A stretch of 17,844 nucleotides of DNA from Chloroflexota bacterium. GTDB taxonomy: Bacteria; Chloroflexota; Dehalococcoidia; SM23-28-2; HRBIN24. The translations under genes and the position numbers were made by a program. The stretch spans positions 1 through 17,844 of the forward strand of contig JAUQPQ010000029.1 of NCBI GenBank assembly GCA_030550295.1. Reading direction: 5' to 3'. A model generated the notes under the pieces. That model saw only the letters and a list, made by a program, of their open reading frames with translations. It had not been told where the DNA came from and searched no databases. This document shows positions 1-6,926 of this stretch, in pieces; the stretch's first letter is position 1, and each line of letters starts with the position of its first letter.

Positions 1-610
1 CCTGGATGACGTTTAGTCCCACTCCTCCGCAACCGATGACAGCCACATCCGATCCCGGCTGGACGTGGGCGGTATTGAAGACCGCTCCCACCCCCGTCAT
101 TACTCCGCATCCCAATAGGGCAGCCCTATCTAGCGGCATGTCCGGGCGTATCTTGGCCAGGCTGATCTCGGGGACCACCGTATACGGTGCGAATCCCGCG
201 ACGCACGCCTCATGGTATACAGGCCGGCCCTGTTGCGAGAGACGAGTGGTGCCGTCCAACATGGTACCCATGGCTGTTGCCCTGTTGCCCACGGTGCACA
301 GGTTGGGCCTGCCCACCAGGCAGTAATGGCACTGGCCGCACGTAGGCACGAAGCTTATCACCACGTGGTCGCCAGGGGAGACGTATTGGACTCCTGGCCC
401 TACCCCCTCCACCACACCCGCTGCTTCATGGCCTAATACGCACGGGGTGGCAATGGGGTTCTTACCTTCCAAAAAGTGAAGATCCGAATGGCATACTCCA
501 CAGGCGGCGACCTTCACCAGCACCTCTCCCGCCTTGGGAGGGGCTAGCTCCACTTCCTCCACCGATAGGGGCTGATGAGGTCCATAGAAGACAGCTGCCT
601 TCATTCTCAT
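1..610 (-). CDS. Zinc-dependent alcohol dehydrogenase (MDR family), C-terminus cut off by window edge
   Basis: This frame is open from ATG at 610 to the left edge, giving about 203 residues. Visible are the GVCHSD motif with the catalytic-zinc Cys (about residue 40), the GHEAAG motif with the second zinc ligand (about 62), a four-Cys structural-zinc lobe of pattern C-x2-C-x2-C-x7-C (CGQCHYCLVGRPNLC), and the start of the Rossmann fold, GCGGVGLN, near the cut end. These define a medium-chain zinc alcohol dehydrogenase that oxidises alcohols or reduces aldehydes with NAD(P). Start: AAAGGAGGG lies 8 nt before ATG 610; ATG 604, giving MKAAVFYGP, is an alternative. It sits 35 nt downstream of the acyl-CoA synthetase alpha subunit on the same strand and is probably in its operon, so an aldehyde/acid/CoA-ester link is possible but inferred. 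The substrate cannot be told from the sequence. Confidence 0.9.
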   Translation of the reverse strand, partial: MRMKAAVFYGPHQPLSVEEVELAPPKAGEVLVKVAACGVCHSDLHFLEGKNPIATPCVLGHEAAGVVEGVGPGVQYVSPGDHVVISFVPTCGQCHYCLVGRPNLCTVGNRATAMGTMLDGTTRLSQQGRPVYHEACVAGFAPYTVVPEISLAKIRPDMPLDRAALLGCGVMTGVGAVFNTAHVQPGSDVAVIGCGGVGLNVIQ

Positions 611-645
611 CTCACCTGCCCTCCTTTCCCCTTTTCGTCTCCCCT

Positions 646-2082
646 TCAGTCCTCGTAGCCCTGACGGAACCGCCAGTAGGCGATGGCCCGGGCCAGAGCC
701 CGAGCCGCCCGCCGGAACGACGAGAAGACGGGAAGCCCTTCCTTAACGAACCTGGCCCTGATCATCGGCTCCACCTCTTCCACATGGGAGGGATGAACCA
801 CTACCACTAAGGGCTTGGATGACCGTTCTTTAAAGGTTGAAAGCGTTTGGGCCAGGCTATCCAGAAGATGGGGCTGCTCCCTGATGCGCCTCACCAGGAA
901 GCCAGTACCCACCTCGAAGGCGATGGCGTCCACATTTTCGTCTCGGTCCAGGATGTCTAGGAGGCGCTGGACGTTGTTGGGGGCAAACCCCATGGCCACC
1001 GTCCCCCCAGCGTCCAAGGGATTGCGGTAGCTGCCGCCGATGATGTTGAAGAAGGATGCCAGCTCCTTATAGGAGCTAGGGGTCAGAAGGGGCACTTCCA
1101 GCCCTTCCCCCTCAAAGGCATCGGTGATGACCACCGATTGGCCTCCCGTCATGGCGATAAGGCCCATCCGCCTACCCGTTGTGGGCCGGCAGTATAAGAG
1201 CGCCTTGATCACATCCAGCGTCTCGTCTAGGTCTTGCGCCTCAATGGTCCCTGCTTGGCGCATGAGCGCCTTCCATACATGGCCTGGTGTGGCCAAAGAA
1301 GCGGTGTGGGAGAAGGCGGCCCTTGCCCCCGCCTGGGTTGCCCCACCCCTCCATATCACCACCGGCTTGCACCGTGCTGCCTCCTTCAGCAGAGAGAAGA
1401 ACCGTCGACCGTCCTTCACCCCTTCCACGTAGGCGGCGATGAGTTCCGTCTCGTTGTCGTGGATGAAGTAATCCAGGTAGTCGCACACGTCTAGGACTTC
1501 GCCGTTGCCCATGCTTACCGTCTTGGAACAGCGGATCCCCTGCCCATAGCCAAGAAGGGAGAAGTTGATACAGTGAGTGCCGCTCTGAGAGATAAACGCT
1601 ACGTTTCCCGCCTCCCCTGCTGGCTGCTCAGGGCTATGGCGGAGGCCGAGGCGGGGATTATATATCCCCATACAGTTGGGCCCGATGAGGAGCAGGCCGT
1701 TACGGCGAGCGATCTCCCCTATCTCCCGCTGTAGCCTCTCCCCTTCCTCTTCTCCTGTCTCGGCGAATCCGGAGGTGAAGAGGGCGACTGCCGTCACCCC
1801 TTTCTCTGCGCAATCGGCCACGATGCGAGGCGCGACTTGGCGGGGGACAGCGCATACTACGTAGTCTACAGGCCCCTCAATGTCTTGGAGGCGAGGATAG
1901 TTGGGGAAGCCAAGGGCGGTGATCCCCTCTATCTCAGCCGGGTCTATCTGGACAGAGTAAATGGGCCCCTGAAAGGTGCGCATGGCGTTGAGCCACATGT
2001 ACCCCAAGGCCTTTTTATCGCCCACCACCGCTACTGACCTGGGGTTGAAGGCACGGTCTAGGCGCTGGCGAAGGTCATTCAT
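646..2082 (-). CDS. ADP-forming acyl-CoA synthetase (acetate-CoA ligase type), alpha subunit
   Basis: 478 residues. An N-terminal CoA-binding Rossmann domain (about 8-140, with GPNCMGIYNP at 134-143) is followed by two succinyl-CoA-ligase-like domains. SQSG is at 165-168 and the phosphohistidine motif SHTASLA at 258-264, so His259 is the likely phosphorylated residue. Enzymes of this family interconvert acyl-CoA + ADP + Pi with acid + CoA + ATP. This is the stand-alone alpha chain; the ATP-grasp beta chain is a separate gene at 2968-3666, and a metallo-hydrolase gene lies between them. It starts 3 nt after the stop of that hydrolase, which suggests translational coupling; a GGGGAG lies 9 nt before the ATG. 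The acyl substrate (acetyl, other short-chain, aryl) is not predictable here. Length is normal for the alpha subunit of a split ACD. Confidence 0.88.
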   Translation of the reverse strand: MNDLRQRLDRAFNPRSVAVVGDKKALGYMWLNAMRTFQGPIYSVQIDPAEIEGITALGFPNYPRLQDIEGPVDYVVCAVPRQVAPRIVADCAEKGVTAVALFTSGFAETGEEEGERLQREIGEIARRNGLLLIGPNCMGIYNPRLGLRHSPEQPAGEAGNVAFISQSGTHCINFSLLGYGQGIRCSKTVSMGNGEVLDVCDYLDYFIHDNETELIAAYVEGVKDGRRFFSLLKEAARCKPVVIWRGGATQAGARAAFSHTASLATPGHVWKALMRQAGTIEAQDLDETLDVIKALLYCRPTTGRRMGLIAMTGGQSVVITDAFEGEGLEVPLLTPSSYKELASFFNIIGGSYRNPLDAGGTVAMGFAPNNVQRLLDILDRDENVDAIAFEVGTGFLVRRIREQPHLLDSLAQTLSTFKERSSKPLVVVVHPSHVEEVEPMIRARFVKEGLPVFSSFRRAARALARAIAYWRFRQGYED

Positions 2083-2085
2083 CCT

Positions 2086-2955
2086 TCAGATCTCCCCTCG
2101 GAGCTCCATGTAGAGGCGCTGGACCAAGATGGGCAGGCGTGAGGGCTCGGCCCACTGAGCGTAATAGCCACCTACGCGTAGGCGTTGGGCTGCTTCCTCG
2201 GGCGGTAGGCCCTCCCTGAACATCTTGCGGGCCTCCCTGCGCACTATGGCCAGGTATTCCCGCATTTCCCTAAGCAGCTTCTTGTCCCCCACAGGGCCAT
2301 GACCAGGGACGATGGCCTCCACGTCTAGCTGTTGTGCCAAGTCGGCCACCCTTATCCAGCCGCTTACGTGGCAATGGTAAGGGCCGGGGGTCACGTAGAA
2401 GAAGGCTACATCACCAGCAAAAAGGACTTTCTCTTTGGGCAGGTACACCAGAGTATCGCCCTGGGTATGGGCACGCCCTAGGTAAAGTAGGTGCACCTCC
2501 TTGTCGCCCACATAGAGGATCATCTTGTCCTCATAGGTGATGGATGCAGGCACCAGATGTATCTGCCGGAACCCCTGGGCGTAACGGGGCATGAGCTGGG
2601 AGAGGAGGTCAATAGGCAGGCCAAACTCCAAAAGCTCGCGCCGACAGTTGACGTGGGAGATGATAGTGGCCTCCTGGAAGAACTGATTGCCCCCCACATG
2701 GTCTACATGGAAGTGGGTGTTCACCAAGTAGCGGACGCGGGCCTGGGTGACCCTTCTTATGGCCCGGCGGAAGGCCCTGGTCATGCGGGGCACCATAAGG
2801 GAGTCCACGGCAAGGGCCTCATCGCCTCCTACCACGAGGCCAGCGTTGCTCACCCCCGTGGCGCCCGTAGGCTGGATGTAGGCGTATACCCCTGGTGCCA
2901 GCTCTTGCAGCCCTCCATGCCAACGGCGGGGTACTGTTCGGCGTCTAGGCATCAT
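2086..2955 (-). CDS. Metallo-beta-lactamase-fold hydrolase
   Basis: 289 residues with a full set of MBL-fold metal ligands: THFHVDH at 80-86 (His81, His83, Asp85, His86), His163 in GRAHTQGD, Asp182 in AGD and His219 in PGHG. This supports an active binuclear metal hydrolase, probably acting on a thioester, lactone or similar bond. The C-terminal region (about 225-289) is helical. It lies between the beta and alpha subunits of the acyl-CoA synthetase (12 nt and 3 nt gaps), so a role in CoA-thioester or acid metabolism is a reasonable inference, not shown. Two adjacent ATGs (2955 and 2952) are possible starts; AGAGAGGTGG immediately upstream gives better spacing for the second. There is no signal peptide, so it is probably cytoplasmic. 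Confidence 0.87.
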   Translation of the reverse strand: MMPRRRTVPRRWHGGLQELAPGVYAYIQPTGATGVSNAGLVVGGDEALAVDSLMVPRMTRAFRRAIRRVTQARVRYLVNTHFHVDHVGGNQFFQEATIISHVNCRRELLEFGLPIDLLSQLMPRYAQGFRQIHLVPASITYEDKMILYVGDKEVHLLYLGRAHTQGDTLVYLPKEKVLFAGDVAFFYVTPGPYHCHVSGWIRVADLAQQLDVEAIVPGHGPVGDKKLLREMREYLAIVRREARKMFREGLPPEEAAQRLRVGGYYAQWAEPSRLPILVQRLYMELRGEI

Positions 2956-2967
2956 CCACCTCTCTGC

Positions 2968-3666
2968 TTATGAGGTTGAAATAACGATGCGGGCATCTAC
3001 CGCTTCCGCTCCGTCAGGGCGGGCGAAGACGGGGTTGAGGTCCAGTTCCTCTATCTCTGGGTGGGCCTCCACCAGTTGGGAGACGCGAAGGAGCAGGTTC
3101 TCCAGGGCACCTATGTTGACAGGGGGTCGGCCCCGGTAGCCGGTGAGGAGGGGGAAGCCCTTTATCTCACGGATCATCTGACGAGCGTCCCTGGGCTCCA
3201 AGGGGACGATGCGGAACGATACGTCTTGGAGGAGCTCCACTAATATGCCTCCCAGGCCAAACATGACTACTGGCCCAAATTGGGGGTCTTTACTTACCCC
3301 CACGATCACCTCTACCCCTGGTTGGGCCTGGCGCTGCACCGAGACACCCCATATGCGGGCATCGGGCATATGCTGGTGGGCCGACTGGACGACCTCATGA
3401 AAGGCCCTAGCTACCTGATCTGGCGTCTCCAGATTGAGCCGAACGCCTCCCACGTCCGACTTGTGAACTATGTCTGGGGAGACGATCTTGACTACCACTG
3501 GGAACCCTAGCTCTTGGGCTGCCGCTATCGCCTCTTCCGGGGTGGTGGCTAATTGGGCTGGGCCACAAGGAATACCGGCCTCGGCCAGTATCTGCTTGGA
3601 CTCTATCTCCGTTAATAGCCGCCTGCCCTCCTGTTGGGCCTTCTGGATAAGATCTGCTATGGCCAT
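2968..3666 (-). CDS. ADP-forming acyl-CoA synthetase, beta subunit (ATP-grasp)
   Basis: 232 residues. The frame is open further upstream, to 3789, but ATG 3666 is chosen because AGGAGGG lies 4 nt before it and the protein then begins as family members do (MAIADLIQKA, with homology starting near EIESKQILAEAGIP); the longer form would run into nth. The ATP-grasp fold shows the substrate-facing FPVVVKI (Lys60), the signature IVHKSDVGGV with His68 (the second phosphohistidine position in these enzymes), GVEVIVG with Glu119, a glycine-rich MFGLGGI loop near 136-141, and the late ELDLNPV motif (207-213, Asn211). With the alpha chain at 646-2082 it forms an ADP-forming acyl-CoA synthetase that makes ATP from acyl-CoA or the reverse. 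nth ends 56 nt upstream. Confidence 0.88.
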   Translation of the reverse strand: MAIADLIQKAQQEGRRLLTEIESKQILAEAGIPCGPAQLATTPEEAIAAAQELGFPVVVKIVSPDIVHKSDVGGVRLNLETPDQVARAFHEVVQSAHQHMPDARIWGVSVQRQAQPGVEVIVGVSKDPQFGPVVMFGLGGILVELLQDVSFRIVPLEPRDARQMIREIKGFPLLTGYRGRPPVNIGALENLLLRVSQLVEAHPEIEELDLNPVFARPDGAEAVDARIVISTS

Positions 3667-3670
3667 AAGG

Positions 3671-3677
3671 CCCTCCT
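3671..3677 (-). promoter_or_regulatory. Shine-Dalgarno that fixes the start of the ACD beta subunit
   Basis: On the minus strand AGGAGGG is followed by CCTT and ATG (3666-3664). It is a near-perfect ribosome binding site at 4 nt spacing and rules against the longer 273-residue version of the gene. Confidence 0.75.
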
Positions 3678-3722
3678 CTCCGTTTCTAACTGAGGCTATG
3701 ATAGGGCCCGTGGGAAATGCGG

Positions 3723-4388
3723 TCAATCTGGAATAGTTTGCCGCCTCTGTCCGTAAGGGCACACGTCTAGCAGGGGGCAAATTGGGCATTTGGGCGACCG
3801 GGCCTGGCAGAGACGACGGCCATGGCGGATAAGAAGGACGTGGAAGGGATACACAAGCTCTGGAGGAACCGAAGCTTGAAGTGCTTCCTGCGTCTGTGAA
3901 GGGCTAAAACTTTCTGGGACCAGGCCCAGACGGCGGGCTACGCGGTGGACGTGGGTGTCTACAGGCAAGGCAGGGCGCCCTATGCCGAAGAGCAAAACGC
4001 AGGCGGCCGTCTTTGGCCCTACTCCTGGCAAGGTTTGTAGCCATTCTTGCGCCTCTTGGAGGGGCATTTGGGCCAGGAAGCTTAGGTCTAGGGAGCCTCT
4101 TCGCTCTAGTACTTCCGCCAAAAGGTCCTTAAGGCGTTGTGCCTTAATATTGGCCAGCCCACCAATCCGTATCGCCTCCTTTATCTCCGCTTCGGGGGCT
4201 TGCAAAACCTCTTCCCACCTTTGAAAACGGGCCCGAAGGCGCATGAAAGCCCGGCCTGAATTGGCATCGCTAGTGTTTTGGGAGAGGACGGCTAGGACTA
4301 GCTCCGCCAGCGGGTCACCATGGGGACGCCAGGAGGGACGACCATAAAGCCTGGACAGCCTGCCTACAAGCTCTGCAGGAGTGAGCAC
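3723..4388 (-). CDS. nth: Endonuclease III (DNA glycosylase/AP lyase)
   Basis: 221 residues, typical of Nth. The helix-hairpin-helix LPGVGPKTA carries catalytic Lys126, followed by PVDTHVHRV with catalytic Asp144. The C-terminal [4Fe-4S] loop has the exact C-x6-C-x2-C-x5-C spacing (Cys194, 201, 204, 210). The early LSQNTSDANS segment (35-44) is also characteristic. It removes oxidised pyrimidines and nicks abasic sites in base-excision repair. The start is GTG at 4388 (MLTPAELVGRL); only a weak AAAGG precedes it, and a possible promoter would place transcription start within a few bases, so the message may be nearly leaderless. It is divergent from selD and reads into the acyl-CoA synthetase genes 56 nt downstream, where I see no terminator. 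Confidence 0.93.
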   Translation of the reverse strand: MLTPAELVGRLSRLYGRPSWRPHGDPLAELVLAVLSQNTSDANSGRAFMRLRARFQRWEEVLQAPEAEIKEAIRIGGLANIKAQRLKDLLAEVLERRGSLDLSFLAQMPLQEAQEWLQTLPGVGPKTAACVLLFGIGRPALPVDTHVHRVARRLGLVPESFSPSQTQEALQASVPPELVYPFHVLLIRHGRRLCQARSPKCPICPLLDVCPYGQRRQTIPD

Positions 4389-4396
4389 GGCCTTTG

Positions 4397-4425
4397 ATAG
4401 TAGCAGGATGGCACTGATAGGACAA
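4397..4425 (-). promoter_or_regulatory. Possible sigma70-type promoter for nth
   Basis: On the minus strand TTGTCC (4425-4420) and TACTAT (4402-4397) are separated by 17 bp. Each hexamer matches the consensus at four of six positions. Predicted transcription start is near 4390, almost at the GTG start codon, so the message would be nearly leaderless. Confidence 0.35.
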
Positions 4426-4427
4426 CC

Positions 4428-4456
4428 TTGTGGCCCCTATTGGCCAAAGATACACT
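4428..4456 (+). promoter_or_regulatory. Possible sigma70-type promoter for selD
   Basis: TTGTGG (4428-4433) and TACACT (4451-4456) are separated by 17 bp. The same -10 hexamer occurs in the stronger ctaA promoter. Predicted start is near 4463, leaving a very short leader in front of the ATG at 4472, so confidence is modest. Confidence 0.35.
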
Positions 4457-4462
4457 AGCCTT

Positions 4463-4468
4463 GGAGGT
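4463..4468 (+). promoter_or_regulatory. Shine-Dalgarno fixing the selD start upstream of the TGA codon
   Basis: GGAGGT is followed by GTC and ATG (4472). This site supports initiation at 4472, before the in-frame TGA, rather than at the TTG at 4544 where a plain ORF call would begin. Confidence 0.75.
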
Positions 4469-4471
4469 GTC

Positions 4472-5497
4472 ATGACGAAGGAGATACGCCTCACACAGAT
4501 GGCCACCTGTGCTGGTTGAGCTGGCAAGGCCGGTGCGGCGGCCTTGGCGCAGGTCCTGCGCCATCTACAAGAGCATCTCCCCGCTAGCCCTCGCCTTCTG
4601 GTAGGGCTAGCAAGGCCTGATGATGCAGCCGTCTACCAGCTCACTCCCGAGCTGGCGGCGGTGCTGACGGTAGATTTTTTTGCCCCTATAGTAGATGACC
4701 CTTATGACTTTGGCGCCATAGCAGCCGCCAACGCCATGAGCGACATATACGCTATGGGAGGGGAGGTATGCCTAGCCCTTAGCGTCGCTGCCTTCCCTGA
4801 GGATATGGATCCCCAAATGGTAGTAGCCATCCTCAAGGGGGCATCTGATAAGGTGGCTGAGGCTGGAGGCGTCTTAGCCGGTGGCCACACCCTGATTGAC
4901 CGGGAACCCAAGTATGGGCTGTGTGTTATGGGCCTTGTACACCCTGGGCAAGTATTTACCAAGGGAGGCGCCCGCCCTGGCGATATCCTGGTATTGACTA
5001 AGCCTCTAGGTACGGGCGTTATCGCTACCGCCCTTAAGGGAGGCAGCGTCAGGCTTCACCATCTGCGGGCAGCAGTGGGCTGGATGAAGGCCCTCAACCG
5101 GCACGGGATGCATTTGGCCCGGCAATGGGGTGCCCATGCCCTCACTGACGTGACAGGCTTTGGCCTTCTGGGCCACGCATGCGAGATGGCGGAACAAAGT
5201 GATGTCCGCTTGCGCATACAGGCAGGAAGGGTCCCCATCTTGCCCGGCGCCTTGGAGTATGCGCGCAAGGGAATCTTCCCAGGTGGGGGCCACAGGAATA
5301 TCGACCACTTCGGCCCTAAGGTGAAGATAAGCCCCCAAATAGAGGACGAGCTGCGTCTCGTCCTCTTCGACCCTCAGACTTCGGGTGGCCTGCTCATGGC
5401 TGTGCCCCCCTCGGCCGACGTTACTGCACTCACAGGGGTGCAGGTCTGGATCATAGGCGAAGTTAGGGAGGGGGAAGGGATAGAGGTGGTCCCCTAA
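4472..5497 (+). CDS. selD: Selenophosphate synthetase (selenide, water dikinase), selenocysteine-containing
   Basis: 341 residues if the in-frame TGA at 4517-4519 is read as selenocysteine. It makes selenophosphate from selenide and ATP, the Se donor for Sec-tRNA and 2-selenouridine. The N-terminus reads MTKEIRLTQMATCAG-Sec-AGK: Sec16 falls at the catalytic Cys17 position of E. coli SelD, and Lys19 matches catalytic Lys20 with the same spacing. Other expected residues follow: Asp50/Asp51 in RPDDAAVY, Asp68 in VDFF, Asp91 in NAMSDIYAMGG, GGH, Asp226 in LTDVTGFGLLGH, and a C-terminal DPQTSGG motif. Length with the restored N-terminus fits the family (about 345). GGAGGT lies just before ATG 4472. 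Read conventionally, the gene would start at TTG 4544 and lack the catalytic loop altogether. Alternatives are a pseudogene or a sequencing error, but position and context make Sec far likelier. It is convergent with the next gene, 14 bp apart. Confidence 0.93.
4517..4519 (+). other. In-frame TGA predicted to encode selenocysteine (Sec16 of SelD)
   Basis: The codon order is TGT GCT GGT TGA GCT GGC AAG, in frame with both the upstream ATG (4472) and the whole downstream SelD frame. It sits exactly at the family's nucleophilic Cys/Sec position, three residues before the conserved Lys. Confidence 0.9.
4522..4549 (+). promoter_or_regulatory. Putative bacterial SECIS hairpin within selD
   Basis: The arms CAAGGCC (4525-4531) and GGCCTTG (4540-4546) are perfect complements of 7 bp around the loop GGTGCGGC. 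Below one G-G mismatch (4524/4547), two further pairs are possible (4523-4548 G-C and 4522-4549 T-G). The loop begins GGT, as does the SelB-binding loop of E. coli fdhF as I recall it. The loop begins 12 nt after the TGA, closer than in E. coli fdhF (about 18 nt as I recall), so exact SelB recognition is unverified. The hairpin is in the coding sequence, as expected for bacteria. Confidence 0.65.
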
Positions 5498-5511
5498 GAT
5501 GGCAGATCAGC

Positions 5512-6117
5512 TTAGTCTAGGGCGAAGAAGAAGAGGCCTGGTGCCACACCGCCTATATCTCGCACCTCAGAGACGTTAGCCAAGATCCCCAGGGTGAGGG
5601 CAAAGGTGACGAAGCCACCCAAGTTGGCTAACAGGGCCCTCGGCATCCCTGCCCTGCTCACAGACTCTACCGCCACCTGGGACGCCAAGGCGGTCAGAAC
5701 TATAGGGATCACCGCCAAGGGGACTGCTAATGGGGCCAAGGCCATGGCTATAGTGAGCCCCATGGGTGCGAAGGCTATCCCCAAGGCCCGGGCCAGGGGG
5801 TAGAAGGAGACTCTCAAGTTGAACCCCAAGGTGAGTACCTGGTAAGTCACGTATACCCAGAGGAGCCATGCCCCCACCTGCAGAATAGTCCCCATAAAAA
5901 GGGTTCTCACCAACACCCGGCCGTGATCGTAGTCGAACTGCAGGGCCCACCACAACCACGAGCCGAGGCCACACAAGAAGCTGGCTACAACTACCGTGGC
6001 CAAAGCAATGACCGTGTTATCGGGATTTGCAGCCACCTCGGCGAAGGCATCCCGTTCCAGTCTGGTCAACCTTAGTAGCCACTGGGTAATCCTTGGCGCC
6101 TCCTCCCTTGCGCGCAT
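5512..6117 (-). CDS. YIP1-like multi-pass membrane protein, function unknown
   Basis: 201 residues. After a polar N-terminal stretch with basic and acidic residues come about five hydrophobic segments (roughly 36-58, 69-95, 108-128, 129-150, 161-181). The FYPLARALGIAFAPMGL segment (105-121) resembles the conserved region of YIP1-domain proteins, where a short soluble N-terminus is followed by a five-helix bundle. The assignment is by overall style only; no catalytic residues are apparent. GGAGGTGA precedes ATG 6117 at good spacing. It follows rsmG by 35 nt on the same strand and is probably co-transcribed. The stop lies 14 bp from the convergent selD stop. Confidence 0.7.
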   Translation of the reverse strand: MRAREEAPRITQWLLRLTRLERDAFAEVAANPDNTVIALATVVVASFLCGLGSWLWWALQFDYDHGRVLVRTLFMGTILQVGAWLLWVYVTYQVLTLGFNLRVSFYPLARALGIAFAPMGLTIAMALAPLAVPLAVIPIVLTALASQVAVESVSRAGMPRALLANLGGFVTFALTLGILANVSEVRDIGGVAPGLFFFALD

Positions 6118-6152
6118 AGGTCACCTCCCAGGCAGGAAAGGCCTTCAAAAGC

Positions 6153-6893
6153 TTAACGCAATGGACGCTTTTGGGGAATCCCTGGCCTGCGAGGGTAAAG
6201 TGGCGGGGTGGGTTGTTTCTTCTCCACCACTACGAGAGTGGGGTGCGGCCCAGGTCCAGGGACTTTTAAGGAGCCCACGTATACTACCTCTCCGCCTAGC
6301 ATGCTCAGCGCCTTAGCTGCCTCCCGCAGCTCCTCCTTTACCCTTTCTCCTTTTGGCGTGGCCAAGAATCCTCCCATGGCTACCAAGGGTAGAGTTAGCT
6401 CCAGCAGGGTGCTCATAGGGGCAACGGCCCGGGCCAGGGCCAAGGAATACGCCTCCCGGTATTGGGTCTGGTGCCCCACCTCTTCTGCCCTGGCCCAGAC
6501 GATCTCCACATCTGCTAGGCCTAGCAGTGCCACTAGCCGCCTTAAGAACTCCACCTTGCGGCGGTGGGCCTCTATTAAGGTCAGGCGCAGCGGCCAGACC
6601 AGGCGCAGGGGGAGGCCAGGGAATCCTGCTCCTGTGCCCACATCCACTACCCGACAGTGGGGGTGGGGTGCGAAGGCTCCTAGGTCTATCAGTGCCTTCC
6701 CCAAGGCCAAGGACTCCAGGAAATGACGTCTTTGAACCCCTTCCAGGTCCGTTACCGATGTGAGATCTGCCTTAGGAGCCTCCCTTACCAGCTCTCGGTA
6801 GTAGGTGGCGAAGGCATCCAGGTGCCCCCTCTGGAGGTTTATGCCCAGCTCCTGGGCTCCCTCCTGAAGCAGAAGGAGTTGGACGTTGACCAA
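6153..6893 (-). CDS. rsmG: 16S rRNA (guanine-N7)-methyltransferase RsmG (GidB)
   Basis: 246 residues. The SAM-binding core is VVDVGTGAGFPGLPLRL (82-98), with the family's ALARAVAPMSTLLE segment at 152-165. RsmG methylates G527 of 16S rRNA. The start is TTG 6893: no ATG or GTG lies in frame before the conserved LLLQEGAQELGI region, and an in-frame TAG lies at 6911-6909. The Shine-Dalgarno is weak (GGGAG about 12 nt upstream). The C-terminal tail after residue 226 is proline/arginine-rich and looks like a short extension. It is divergent from the GreA-family gene with only 33 bp between start codons. Confidence 0.9.
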   Translation of the reverse strand: MVNVQLLLLQEGAQELGINLQRGHLDAFATYYRELVREAPKADLTSVTDLEGVQRRHFLESLALGKALIDLGAFAPHPHCRVVDVGTGAGFPGLPLRLVWPLRLTLIEAHRRKVEFLRRLVALLGLADVEIVWARAEEVGHQTQYREAYSLALARAVAPMSTLLELTLPLVAMGGFLATPKGERVKEELREAAKALSMLGGEVVYVGSLKVPGPGPHPTLVVVEKKQPTPPLYPRRPGIPQKRPLR

Positions 6894-6915
6894 CGCTTTA
6901 CCGGCTCCCTAAAAT
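6886..6915 (+). promoter_or_regulatory. Sigma70-type promoter for the GreA-family gene
   Basis: TTGACC (6886-6891) and TAAAAT (6910-6915) are 18 bp apart. Five of six bases match the consensus in each hexamer. The -35 box lies inside the first codons of rsmG on the other strand. Predicted start is near 6922, only a few bases before ATG 6927. Confidence 0.6.
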
Positions 6916-6926
6916 ATCATGTCGCC

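Noticed and set aside
3667..3789. N-terminal extension of the ACD beta subunit
   Set aside because: The extension overlaps nth, has no family similarity, and the internal ATG 3666 has a strong ribosome binding site.
4544..5497. SelD starting at TTG 4544 as a 317-residue protein
   Set aside because: This start lacks the catalytic loop and Lys, has no ribosome binding site, and lies in the middle of the SECIS-like stem; the upstream ATG with GGAGGT explains the gene better.
6723..6926. N-terminal extension of the GreA-family protein
   Set aside because: It lies antisense to the conserved rsmG N-terminus, shows no domain similarity, and the promoter lies at 6886-6915.
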